Shown in pieces: positions 1-11,630 of a stretch of DNA of 64,000 bases. Each line of letters begins with the position of its first letter. Within the stretch, counting starts at the first letter, position 1. The stretch lies in contig OY856409.1 of the NCBI GenBank assembly GCA_963693085.1, forward strand, positions 1,615,181,711 through 1,615,245,710. Direction: 5' to 3'. The notes beneath the pieces are model-generated. The model was not told where the DNA came from, made no database searches, and was given only the letters and a program-made list of their open reading frames with translations. This stretch comes from Alisma plantago-aquatica (lineage: Eukaryota > Streptophyta > Magnoliopsida > Alismatales > Alismataceae). Made by a program: the position numbers and the translations under genes.

Positions 1-2439
1 GTATGTCCTTTGTAACATTGTTGGATCCCTCAGCCTATATGGGAAGTATTTATCACTTGATCTAGAAAAGGATGGTCATTTGTTATAATGCTTATAATGT
101 AATATAAGGAGTGACACAATATTAAAAAACCCTCAAGATTGACCCCTCTAGGTAGTGGAGCTACATACTTTGATATGGGATCAGTATAAATAGTACATTC
201 ACTCGTGGATTGTTTAATCTCTCTCGCTTGCTTTTAATACTTGCATAATTATCTTGAAGAATAATTTGAAGGTATAGTAATTTTTGTTTAAGTAGTTTTG
301 GCTCAATTCACCCCCAACCCTCTTGATCCCATCTATATCCAATAGAGTCTAGTTTAACCGGCCAGCTGATGTAGCTACCAAGGCCATATGTGGGGAGGCA
401 CATTATAGATTGTTAGCTAGTTAGAAAACCTAACTCTAAGTTTTTTATGATGATGTCATTGCTTGATGTGATGATTTTACATGTTTTGGTAGATTTCGTA
501 TGGGTCCAAAGCGTTAATAAAATGACTAATATATTAAGTAATCAGATATAGGAATTTATTGTTAAGTTTTTCAATATTTAGCATCTTCATGGATTTTGTA
601 ATATTGCTCATTTAATAAAGTATTTAACGACTTTGTTTATATTGTATATGCTGAATTCACTTCATGAAGAATGTTTGTTTTATCTTGTATACTTGCTGAA
701 TTTTTGTTTATAGAACTAATATCTCACACACTAGACTAAATAAAATTTTAGGATATCCCTATTGATTATGAAGATAAAAATAGACCAAGAAGAATCATGC
801 CACAAAACTTATTAGTAGTGTTTTAAAATTAAATTATTCATGATCCTTGCCTACTTAAGGTTCTATAATGTGTGAAAGAAAGGGTTATATTAGTCTAGTA
901 ATAAAGTAATGTAATTTCTCTTCGTATAGTATAGTTTCTATATATGTGATTATGTATCGGAACATACTGAAAGTATCAAGTGATGAATAAGATCAGTTCT
1001 TGTGGTTTGATTATGTGTTGACTTATATGTGAAAAGAGTCTCATTAATATGTTATATATTTCAAGATAAAAAGGAAAAATGTATACATTTTTGTGTTATC
1101 CAACTTGATAATTTCATAACCTAATCATGTAGTGTAAGTATAGATTATGGGGATTTGACATGCTTTGTGTTATCCAACTTGTCATCTTGGTATTAGAGTT
1201 TAGATCAAGTTTTTAGGGACCATTAAGTTAATTCATTAGTCAAAGTCATAAGCATTGTATTTAGGAGGTTATGTGGCTATAGCTTTAGGGAAGATGAGCA
1301 TGTTGATACCCTCATCTAGTATCAGTATAATTGGATTGAATAATATCAAGATACTCTATCTAAACTTCCTTATATGCCCTAGCTAGGTATCTAGAGCAAA
1401 ATTGGGTTAGGGAGACATCCCAGAAGTATTGAAGTTAGAAGATCAAATATTAGTAACATCATTTTGAGCATAAATAGGATTTGATATAACTTTTCTTAAT
1501 GTTGATTTACATTTGAAATTAATAAAAATTTCTTTTTATGTACCGAATCATGAAATTCATATTCAAAAAGAATTCAAAGTTGATTATTATGAAGACCTAG
1601 TATAGACAAGGGAGCAATTTGGGGTCTATGGATGACTGTTGCTCAGGCTCCTACCCTTATGGCACCTTCAGCGGGGATATAGGGGTCACATTAGTCATTT
1701 AATCCTCTCTCATCTTTCCTCATCTCTCAAATCATCATCCCTATCGTGTGAAGATCTGTGGTAGTTGTCTTACCCCAGCCTCTGTAGCTCCCTTTATCTT
1801 ATGGTGTTGAGCATCACAAGAGTAAGCAAAACCAAAAATCAGGAGCATTGTGTTTGAATATCAACATTCCTCTTCCTTATTGGATCCCAAGATTTAGTCC
1901 TAGAGCATTGCCCCTCTGTTATTTGACATCCAGGGCAGGGTTGACTCTCAAGGGGTGCATATATTAGTGCATGATAGCATCTTGGTGGGAGGTCACTCTC
2001 AATTGGAAGAGAGTGATGTTGGATTTAGACATGTCCTCAACCCTACACCAGCCCCCGCCAAAGACCCTAAGAAGAAATCCTTCTACAACTCCTAACAAAT
2101 GTGTGATTTATGCATTTGGGTCATTGGCATATGTAATTACTGCATTGAAAGTGTGTTATTATTTCCAACAAGCAAGCCACATGATCAGGTGCTTCCATTC
2201 ACCAAATTTTCTTCCATCCCCCTTGGATATCATCAAGTTATATACCTTTCTTATGATCAGATTTTTTTCTTAGGAGAGAAGGGTGACAAATTATCTCAGG
2301 CACACCTCCAAGTGAGCCAATGTGACCTTGAAGGAGGGAGATTCAATGAGGCTCAATACAAATGCAAACATGTGCTATGTGATTGTGATAGTGTTGGAAG
2401 ATATAATTGGTAGGTAAGATATGTGATTTAAGTTAGTAG
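1..2439. other. Unresolved decayed repeat DNA
   Basis: AT-rich sequence without a convincing gene; the open frames here (about 100 codons at most) have no domain I recognise. A stretch at 1187-1200 (TTGGTATTAGAGTT) resembles the initiator-tRNA primer-binding site of plant LTR elements, which would put a plus-strand LTR end just before 1187. The string TTTGTGTTATCCAACTTG occurs twice, near 1094 and 1165. At about 300-360 the text CAATTCACCCCC also recalls LTR ends of some plant copia elements. The right edge, near 2440, is where similarity to the A1 LTR begins. It may be an old element inserted in that LTR, but this is inference. Confidence 0.3.
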
Positions 2440-2910
2440 TTCAGTTGAGCATCTGTGTACTATCGGTAGACACTCCACCTTGGAGCCAGAGGAGTCATCG
2501 GTTCTAGGAATCGAGGTGGTTGACTATTCCATCCAGCCATTGGTTTTGACCTGAATAGAGGCCATCGGGTCTGAGAATAGATGGTTGTTCTAACAGACCT
2601 CATCTGATGGTGGCATTAAACATTTCAAAGGGTCATCGGTTGTGAACTGATGGGTGGTTTTGTGGTAGTTGTCCCTTGATTATGATGTCACAGACAGTCA
2701 CCATCGGTTGTGGAAAGAGACGGGCACTCTGCTTCATGGTGAAAACTATCATTTGACATGTTACCGGCATAGGAGAAAGTAGTTATCTTCAAATCAGGGC
2801 ATAAGTGATAAACATGTGCAAAATAGGGGAAAGTTGGGGTGACTCTACATAGAGAGTGGAAATTAAGAGTAAAATTAGGCATGAAATATCCACAAAATTG
2901 TATGTTATCA
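2440..2910 (-). repeat. A1 3' LTR, surviving fragment
   Basis: Diverged match to about 48240-48680 on the same strand, sharing the text from the ...CTCCACCTTGGAG... segment to the terminal ...GTTATCA. It contains several copies of a CCATCGGTT / AACCGATGG dyad. The other LTR totals about 1.8 kb, so about 1.4 kb of this copy is missing or lies left of the window. The break near 2440 looks abrupt. Confidence 0.8.
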
Positions 2911-2921
2911 ACCCCCCCCCC
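2911..2921 (-). other. A1 polypurine tract
   Basis: On the minus strand this is ten G followed by T, directly before the LTR start TGATAACA. The neighbouring minus-strand text (AAGTTTGGGG..., preceded by a GCTTGAGGAAAAGC stretch) is typical of the 3' end of Athila/Tat elements. It should prime plus-strand DNA synthesis. Confidence 0.75.
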
Positions 2922-4199
2922 AAACTTAGAGTCTAGCTTTTCCTCAAGCTAATAACTAAAATCAAGGCATTGAGTAAATGTTAGGGATTAATTTGTTTAG
3001 TGTTTTGTCTGCTCTTAACCATGTCCTCATATCATCCTTAGGTCAACATCTCTGTAGAATAGCTTGTACTGGTTACTATATTCCCAATTTCCTCCCCCTT
3101 CAGTCCAGAGTTGCATGGCCTCCTTTGCCTGGCATATCCTCTTCTCAGAAGGAGTGTCCCCTTCACCAAACACATTCAATCTTGTTTCCAAGTTGTACTG
3201 ATGAAAAATGCCACAGAGGTGGCTTTCACACCCATCCTTTCTTTTTTGGGTAGTCCTATATAATGGTGTAAAGGTAGGCAAAGGCTATTTGTGTTTCCTA
3301 TCTTTCTAGGGATTACTCAACCATGAGTGTTGTTGTAAGCCAATGTCACTCAACTATCAGTTCTGATGTAGTTTTAGGGGTTATGTGAGATAGCCATCAA
3401 AAGACAGGTGGATATACATTTGGCTTCTAGGCTCCACTACTGACCATGACATATTTGCATTCTTGAGTGCAGCTATACATCAGCCCAAGTAGAGCTTTTC
3501 AACATCTTGTCAGGCACAATTCTCATGTTTTTATTCACACTTGGCTTTTATTCTTGCTCTCAAGGCTTTTAGGTAATGGGATTATTAAGGAAAGGTGGGA
3601 TGCCGAGCCTCTTTTGTTATCAAAGTGGGAAATTAGCACTAGAAGGGGTACTTGTTTCCTTTGTTGCTAGCATTCACACTTTTCAACCTATACTGGGGAG
3701 TTGGGTGGTCGATTAGGGGTGTTCTAGGTCGGTCCTTCTTATTTCAGAGGGTTTCTATTGGGATAGTAGCATTCTTTTTTTGCATGTAGTATCTTGAGAT
3801 AAGAATGGTGTGAAGACATGTTTAATTAGATACTTGTTAGATCAGTTAGTATCCTAAAACATCACTCTTAGAATGATTACGCTAAGAATTATCATGAAGA
3901 CAAGATGTTCTAAGCTAAGGGTGGTGACAACCCCCAAGAAAATAGACTCAAAATTTGCATTTAAAATTTTCTATTTACTAAAATGTTTCCCTTTTTCGTT
4001 AAAGAGACAAAAAAATATATACATTGGCAAACAAAATTCATTTAACACTTAAGGTTTTAGCAAAAAAATGGCAAAAATTGTTGCAAGAAAGAAATATATT
4101 GAGTGATGTAGAATATTAGGGAGTTGGATCAGCAAACATACCCAACTCTCCTATTTGGACCCCCTCCCCAAACTTATCATGCACCCTATCTCCAGGGTT
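2922..4199 (-). other. A1 3' non-coding region
   Basis: No credible coding region. A second PPT-like run lies at 4159-4173 (ACCCCCTCCCCAAACTT on the plus strand), sharing the CCCCAAACTT core with the true PPT. Several open frames on both strands (for example 2978-3253) have no recognisable domain and appear to be chance. Confidence 0.45.
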
Positions 4200-6265
4200 T
4201 CAAAGAATGAGGTTGATTGAGAATAGGAGATTTAATGTTGTGAGCTCATCAATGTCCATTCTGACGTAAGAATCTTCATCATATACATCTCGTGAAGGTG
4301 GTGGTAACAATCTTCTTGATAGTACTCCACCTTCTAGTCTAAAGTAGCTAACATCTATTTCCATAAGAACATAGAAACAACAGTCATTGGAGCCTTTTTT
4401 TGTGGTAGAACTTTGGTTTCTCGAACATCAAACCTTCATCTGGAAGCCTCTTTCCATACAACCTTATCAGCTCTACAATTCTTGTAGCCACTTTGGTTGC
4501 ATTCAGTTTGGTGATGTTGTTAGATTTTTTATGATAGGTGGTTCATTTCATGTTGAACATAGCATTAGAGCTTTTATATAAGATACTTGTTTGAGCCCTT
4601 GTATTAACAAATAGGATCATCCAGTGCCCATTATGCAGAATAAGGCCGAATATAAAGTGTGGCAAATTATACTTCATATGGTCGATTAATTGTTGAAGCT
4701 CGTCGTACTCTTTCTTATGAACAATGTCCCCAACTATTTAGTAGAAGGCCATGTACATGCCATCCAACTTGTCTGATAGGATTAACTGGTAGGTTGGCAT
4801 GACGTTGACTATCATGTAACCACCCATCATGAGTATCTCACAAAGGTATAGCCAAAGGACTTGAACATTGTCTAGTTTGAAGACGGCTAATTGTGCTTGC
4901 ATGTGGAGGTAATGTTTCTTATTCTTTCTCTAAGTTTTTTAGTCACTCCCTCCATGGGATCCTTTACAGGGAGGGTACAAGTGAGTAAATCCTACAGGGA
5001 ACGTCTTCCATGCATTTAGCAAAGAAGAATATCCTATCAAGGATGACCTCCATTATGTACTTCCCTCGTAGAGTGTGGAAATCTTCATTTTCAATCTCCT
5101 CTAGAGGAATTCCCCAAATTATGGCTTCAATCATTCACAGTGTTATGAATGCATTGTCCCTTATATCTTGCATTTCCTAGGGTACATTGCAATCGACGTA
5201 AATCTCCCTCCAGTTTGGACGATACCACCCGCTAACTCCTTGTATCAGACATTTCAAACATGTTGGGATTTCATGTATTGTCTTATGCTCTAGATTCTCA
5301 AAAACCATCATTCCACATGGTAGTTCTTTTACACTATAATTATAAATAATGACTCACCTTGTGGAAAGATCCACCATGGTTAGAGGTTAGTGGTTGAAGG
5401 CCTTTAATGGTAAAGTTATGAACTATAGTTTCTTTGTCTTTTGTAGTGTCTTGTAATTGAACGGTTAGACTTTATGTGGCATTGAAAATGGGACACTTTT
5501 TGTCTTTGTACATGTATTCTTCAATAATAGTTCTGCACAAGACTTTTAAGAACACCTTGCTTATATTTGCCTTGTGTCGAAAGGCTAAATATAGATCTTC
5601 CCTCGTTAGACTGTGTCTGTTATTGTTGTAGATCACGTCTTCTTCTAGTTTTGTATCATCTAGGATGTCTTTCAAAACATGTATGTAATGGAGTAGCAAT
5701 CCTGATATTGATTTCATATCCATATTGTTCATTTTGCATGATAATGGTGGTGGTGTTGTTGGGCTTGAACTGGCTACCATTGGTGTTCGAGAAATACTGG
5801 ATGATCTAGTTTCATCGATGTGTTGTTGAACATCATGTTCGTTTTTCCCTCATCTTGTTTAACCACATGATCCTCTATCTCCACTTCACAGAGATTGGGA
5901 TGTACTCTCCCTTCAACTAGTTTGTCTAGCGGTAATTCATTTACAAAGTCTTCATCATTTTTTGGAGGTGGTAGATCCTTGTAGTCAAATAATAGATCTA
6001 ACCCATTCATTATATTTCCCATTTTTTATGGTGCTTCCTCCCTTGCCCCCATCAATTTCACAACAACATCATTCTCACTGGTTGCTTCAATATATTTTGC
6101 AGGAATGACTTATTCGGGGATATCTGGGAAATCATGATTTCCCTTCTTGATAGCTTCCTCCTCCGAGTGTTCATAGGTGGAGTGCCCTGACAAGGTTGGG
6201 TAATTGGCAACTTTGTTTATCTCAGTGGACACTCCTTCATTTCTGACAGAATCTTCTTCCCCCAT
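4200..6265 (-). pseudogene. Decayed Ulp1/C48-like cysteine protease ORF inside A1
   Basis: Reading down from an ATG at 6265, coding-like text continues with several stops and frame changes to a stop at 4200-4202. Open pieces lie at 5774-6022 and 5472-5780. Near 5580-5640 the peptide SLTREDLYLAFRHK resembles the start of a Ulp1 domain. A GHWMILFVN motif (His-Trp codons at 4621-4626) matches the catalytic His-Trp of C48 peptidases. About 80 codons later SNDCCFYVLMEID (first Cys codon 4380-4382) matches the catalytic Cys block, usually DCG-x-FVL. The expected Asp seems lost and the DCG glycine is Cys. His and Cys blocks are in different frames. Ulp1 proteases cleave SUMO-type conjugates and are known cargo of plant MULE and CACTA transposons; presence in an Athila-type element is unexpected. 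It could instead be an unrecognised older insertion. Confidence 0.6.
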
Positions 6266-6477
6266 GTAGTAGATAGCTCTGTTGTTGCTTCTTGTTCTTG
6301 AGGCATTATAGTTTTTCCAGTTTGTAGTTTGGTGAACAGCATCTCTGCCTTTAGCTACACATTGGTGTTTGTAGCAGGTGACAAGGCCTCACAGTCGGCG
6401 AGACATTTTTGCTTTGATGTTGCCTCTTCGTGGGAAGATGATTATGCCGATGCCTCCTACTGCTTCCCTTCTTCGGC

Positions 6478-7805
6478 TCATAGACACTCATTATCTCGTC
6501 GTAGGTCATCCCTTTCTTGGTGCGGTTGGCTGGCCTCCTTAGTCATTCCCGCCAAAGCTTCCACAACCTGCATTTGATTTGTAGCCAGCACCAACATTTG
6601 TTGTGGTAGGGTCAGCAGTGGTTGTATGTCCACTGTTATCTTTTGCACATGCACAGTTAGTGTAGACATGTTTGAATTTAAGTTTAAAATATTTAGAGTA
6701 TAATTAGAGACAATCTCAGGGAGGTCGTTGATCTCTTGCCCTATCTCCATGAATATAGTCACAGTAGGAGCACATCATGGTTATTCTTTGGGAATCTTGA
6801 GCTTTGATTCCTGCTCCACTTCTCTTACCTATGAAGACTTTTCGTGGCCCCTTCCCATATGTAGACTTTGTTCCCCTTCATAGCTTGGCTAGGGCTTCTC
6901 TTTTTCTACCAGTTCTTTCTATGAATCTCCCTTTCAGATTCATTGATTGGTAAGTGTTCATTTCCCATTGTATCAGTTGTTTCTCTATCGGCTCCATGGT
7001 TGGTTGATATATCAGCCCTAACATTGTCATCTTCTTCCTCATGGATAGTATGGTGGGATGCGACACTCACATTTTTGGGAGGTTCTCTGGTCTCCTCTTG
7101 CTCTGATTCTAGAGGTATATCTGGTACTTCATTTTGTGGGTCTGTTATAGGGCTAGAATTGGCCACAACTTCATCAAATTGTTCTAGGTCATTGAAAATA
7201 GGGATATTTGTCGGAGGTTCGATCTTTACTCCTTATGATGTCTGAGGGATAATAATTTTAGGTGTAATCATCGGACGTTCTATTTCATCTTCATCAAGAT
7301 TTACTGCCTCAAGTATAGGGGATTTCTTCTTCTTTGGCTTTGTCTTCATCTTCTTTGGTAGGCGTAATATACTCTTTTTCATGTTGGTTGCTTTGTAGCA
7401 GTGTCTTCAGTCTACTTTCTTTGTTTCTCTATTAGTGCTTTCTCACTGATAGTTGGTTAAGGTTTGGCTCCATCTTTCATCTTTTAGATGTCATCCTCCC
7501 TGAATATGATCTTGTCATAATTGTAATTGCACATTTTGGGGAGAGTCAGAAAGTCGTTGGATCTACAAAATTGGAAAAAAATACTTATGCTTCTACCTCT
7601 TCAAGACGTTGGTGGTAGTAAGATACTTGGCATCCACTAGTGTCTCCCTATTAAATTTGAGGAAGAACTTTAGTTCACTAGGGTATCCCAGACGATGGGC
7701 TATATATGTGATTAGGCCTCCCATGCAGAAGTCACAGGAGCCCTCCAGCCCAATTGTCGCCTCTATCCAGTCAATTAGTGCATGCCAACTAGTGTTCATC
7801 CAATA
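6478..7805 (-). pseudogene. A1 ORF2 (Athila ORF-1/env-position protein), C-terminal part
   Basis: Continues the ORF2 cut by the copia insertion. The piece at 7593-7799 contains GGLITYIAHRLGYPSELK, similar to GGLITKLASYLGLNFQQL in A2 ORF2. Further down, 6906-7166 is acidic and Glu/Pro-rich, and 6478-6762 resembles the Gln/Met-rich tail of A2 ORF2, with likely coiled-coil character. Frames change several times and stops are frequent. The A2 counterpart lies in the same post-pol position. The function of this protein family is not established. Confidence 0.65.
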
Positions 7806-7810
7806 TTGAT
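7806..7810. repeat. Left TSD of the copia element (TTGAT)
   Basis: Five-base direct repeat with 16014-16018, immediately outside the LTRs. Confidence 0.9.
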
Positions 7811-8530
7811 TATTGGGTTTTATGGAGAAAATAGGTGCGGCGGAAGCAACAAAAAAATTCCACGCAACCTGAAATAGGATCTCATCGACAACAGCGTATT
7901 CAGAAGGAGTGTTTGCGGGATATACCTTATCACATAGTAAGTCTGGCGATGTCCCACTACATAATGGTGTGTAATGTTACTGACCTACATGGACGGAACT
8001 TCTCTCCCATTCGCTGAGTGTGTCGCAGGAAGATCTGGCAGTGTTTCTTTATGCGGTGATGTATGCTACTCGTATCGCGTACGGATGGTCGTAGACGTCC
8101 TCTGAACGTAGGCGTATCGGTGTCTATGTCTCTACTTTGTCCACGCAGATGGACTAGAACTCTACGTCACGCTTCCCAAGTAGGCAGGAAGGATTCGTCT
8201 CTGTACGGTGATGTGCTAGCGCCGTGATACTCTCCTTTCTCTCCTGAGGACGGTGACGGATAGGGTTTACGTACGTGAGCATAAACTGAAAAGCCTCTTT
8301 CAATATCTTATATAGATATCGGTCGTCAAGCCCCTTTAAATAGGAGACGAGAGGAAGTAGGGTTTCCTAAACCCATCAGTAAACAGAAACATTGTGTTAA
8401 TTAAAATGCTCATGAATTAATTAGAATATTCTGGAATTAGTTAATTAACTAAATAATTGCATTAATTGATTAATTAATATCTGACTCCATGCAATCGCTC
8501 AAGATGGCTCTATGGGCACATATACCATCA
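7811..8530 (-). repeat. Copia 3' LTR
   Basis: Pairs with 15297-16013. On the minus strand it contains a TATA-like box, CTATATAAG (8308-8316), also present at 15790-15798 in the 5' LTR. Its terminal bases read TGATGG rather than the TGTTGG of the 5' LTR. Confidence 0.92.
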
Positions 8531-9828
8531 GACTCCATTTGCACTTAGACCCAGTCACTCCAATATTATTCTAATGGATTACATAACCATTTTAGTAATC
8601 AATGTGATTCGGAACAATTCCAATCAAATCCACAAATTATACTCCTATTCCACCACATCCTATGTGTAACCCGGTAGGCTCCAAATTACATTGGCAGTGA
8701 TATCCATAATCATATTATGATTTCATAAGAAATGATTGGTATCTAGCAAGACTTCATTGCCACCCAAGTAATTGGAGAAGTTGGAGAACAACTTAACATA
8801 TCATTCATGATTGGTGTTATAGTGATTGTATAGTTCCTTTGTCACTGACAGATTGAACTCGAATCATGAAACTATTATCCTCTTCAACATTCAATCCATG
8901 TTCCTTGAACTAGAGCAGACTGTCTGAGATATATGTAAGCTCAATATCACATATTGACTCACATCAGCATGGCCATGCATTTCTTAGTCTCACTTATCAA
9001 GTGGCTGGAAAATCAAACTCCCGTAAGAAGGACAAATTCCTTCTACATCACTCACAGTCATCCTCATGTGTCACAGTGCACCCAAGCACCATCTTTATGG
9101 CAATCCTTATTCAAGACCATGGTGGATATGCCAAAGTACACTGAACGACATGTGATAAGTGTAGTGACTTCAGGTATAAGAACCACAATTACCACCATCA
9201 TTATGAGATGTGACTCTAACTACCAATCATGGTATCCATGTGTCACTCTCAAGGTGGGTCTGTCTGATACATTGTTCTCTAACAAGTATATATGTATTTG
9301 GTTTGATATCTCCATATCATGGATAATGAGATTCTTCCATCAACCAAAATACATTCTAATCTTATGTGTTATTGATTTCTATGGATATTTCCACAATAAC
9401 AACTGATTAGGGACAAAATAAGAATACATACTCTTAGCATACATATGATCTCACTATTCAGGTCATCAACCCGAAGACATATGTCATTGAGTATATTATT
9501 CTATAGACATCTATAAGTTTTATGGTCATCTCACAATATAAAACACAAATATATAGATTGGAAACTTGCCTTTATTGATATGATCAATGTAGTATTACAA
9601 ATCGTTTACATAGTATCCCATTACAATCATCAAATGATAGTCTCTATGGGCATACATACCAACAGATTCCCACTTGCACTTATACCCAATCACTCATGAA
9701 TCCCAATCCAAGTGATCGAACATGTCCATCATGTTTCTGTTGTGACAGTGCTTTTGTGAGTGGCTCAGCCACATTGCTTTCTGTAGGTACTCTGCAAATC
9801 TTCACATCTCCTCATTGTACGATCTCTC
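8531..9828 (-). other. Copia 3' non-coding region with a duplicated PPT/LTR-start junction
   Basis: Lies between the RNase H region and the 3' LTR. The edge at 8531 carries the PPT-like run used by the present LTR. A second copy of the same junction lies at 9640-9700: minus-strand AAGTGGGAATC is followed by TGTTGGTATGTATGCCCATA, an LTR-type start with a canonical-looking PPT, and an AATAAA near 9575. So an LTR-like beginning sits inside the element, 1.1 kb before the real one. A plus-strand open frame at 8954-9406 has no recognisable domain. Confidence 0.6.
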
Positions 9829-10374
9829 CTATGAGATGGAACCGCCATAGAATATGTTTGGAACGTTGGTGTGATCTTGGTTCTTTAGCCTGTGCAATTG
9901 CTCTGTTGTTGTCACAAAACAACTCAATTGCATCACTAGCGCTTGGAACCATTCCAGTTCAGAAATGAACTTCTTGATCCACACAGCTTCCTTTGTAGCA
10001 TTAGATGTGGCAATATATTCGGCCTCTGTTGTAGAATCTGCAAATGTCTCTTGCTTGGAACTATTCCAGCTCATAGCTCTGTTGTTCAGGCAAAACACAA
10101 ATCCAGATGCCAATCTATAGACATCTTTATCTATTTGGAAGCTAGCATCATTGAAACCCTTTAGCACGAGCTCTTCCTCACCACCGTATACCAAGAATTG
10201 ATTCTTGATCCTTCTCAAGTACTTTAGGATGTTCTTTACAGCTATCCAATGACATTCACCTAGATCTGACTGATACCGGCTCGTCATGCTCAAAGCATAC
10301 GACACATCAGGATGAGTACATAACATCGCATACATGATAGATCCAATTGTTGATGCATATGGAATCTTACTCAT
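9829..10374 (-). pseudogene. Copia RNase H domain and preceding linker
   Basis: Contains the copia signature SKIPYASTIGSIMYAM, then HPDVSYALS and the RNase H end SSKQETFADSTTEAEYIA with the conserved EAEY. This removes the RNA strand from the RNA/DNA hybrid during reverse transcription. It is in the same frame as the RT piece above it and is separated by a TAA near 10404 that fits a mutated Gln codon. Confidence 0.88.
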
Positions 10375-10404
10375 GCGCGCCCATTCATCACATGAACTAG
10401 GACA

Positions 10405-11295
10405 TTAGGCTTTAGAGAGTGTAACCCCATGGGACATGGGCAAGTTACCTCTCTTAGAACCCTCCATGCTAAACCTCTTTAGCACCTTGTCAATGTATGT
10501 GCTTTGTCTTAGGCCTAGAAGCCTTCCAGATCTATCTCTATAGATCTTGATTCCTAGTATATAGGATGCTTCACCTAAATACTTCATAGAGAAGGTCTTC
10601 CCCAACCAACCTTTTACTGTCTGAAGAGTAGGGATGTCATTTCCCATCAACAGTATGTCATCCACATACAATATGCAAAATCTGATTATGCTCCCACTAA
10701 CCCTTTTGTAAACACAAGGTTCATCTTCATTTTGACTAAAGTCAAACCTTTTGACTACTTCGTCAAAATGTAGATTCCAGCTCCGAGATGCTTTCTTCAA
10801 TCCATAGATTGACCTTTGTAGCTTACAGACTTTATTGGCTTCCTTCGGATCAATAAAACCCTCAGGTTGTGTCATGTACACATCCTCGAGTAAATTCCTA
10901 TTAAGGAATGTTGTTTTAACATCCATCTACCAAATCTCATAGTCATGATAAGCTGCAATGGTAAGCATGATCCTAATGGATTTAACCATGGCCACTGGTG
11001 AGAAGGTCTCATCATAATCAACACCTTGAATTTGATGGAATCCTTTTGCAACCAATCTACCTTTATAGGTTTGAACATTTCCATCCAAGTTTGTCTTCTT
11101 CTTGAAGACCCACTTGCACCCTATGGGTTTTACCCCTTCAGGTGGATCCACTAAGGTCCATACTTTGTTGATGTACATGGATTCCATCTCAGATCTCATG
11201 GATTCGAGCCATTTCTCATATTTCGGTCCCTTAGTATCTTCTAGATAGGAAGTTGGTTCATATGCTATGCCCAATTCATCACTATCTTGAGTCAC
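10405..11295 (-). pseudogene. Copia reverse transcriptase
   Basis: Two open pieces in one frame, 10927-11295 and 10405-10926, separated by a TAG at the position of a conserved Gln before MDVKTTFLN. Landmarks are WTLVDPPEGVKPIGCKWVFK, KARLVAKG-like KGRLVAKGFHQ, the catalytic LYVDDILLMGND and YILGIKIYRDRS. RT copies the element RNA into DNA. The YVDD active site is intact. Confidence 0.93.
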
Positions 11296-11630
11296 GAGAA
11301 ATCCAAATCTCTCAGGCTCAAGTCATGTCCTACTAGACCTACGAGGTTCCTGTGTTGCATTTGGAACTTGAAAGTCCACAACAGTTTGTGAATCTTCATG
11401 ATCCTTATTACCTCCTCAGGTTCTCTGCTTTCTTGTTGATCTCAAACTTCTTCGAGCTCTACATTCATCCCACTGATTCCTTTGGAAATAAATTCCTTTT
11501 CAAGAATTATAGCAGTCCTAGAAACAAACACTTTGTTGTCAGTTGGTGAGTAGAAGTAGTATCCCCGGTTTTCCTTGGGGTATCCAAAAAAATAGCATTT
11601 TTCATATTTGGGTCCAAGCTTTTCAGGAAA

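Noticed and set aside
8954..9406. 150-codon plus-strand open frame
   Set aside because: It lies antisense in the copia 3' non-coding region, has no recognisable domain, and shows no coding features beyond being open.
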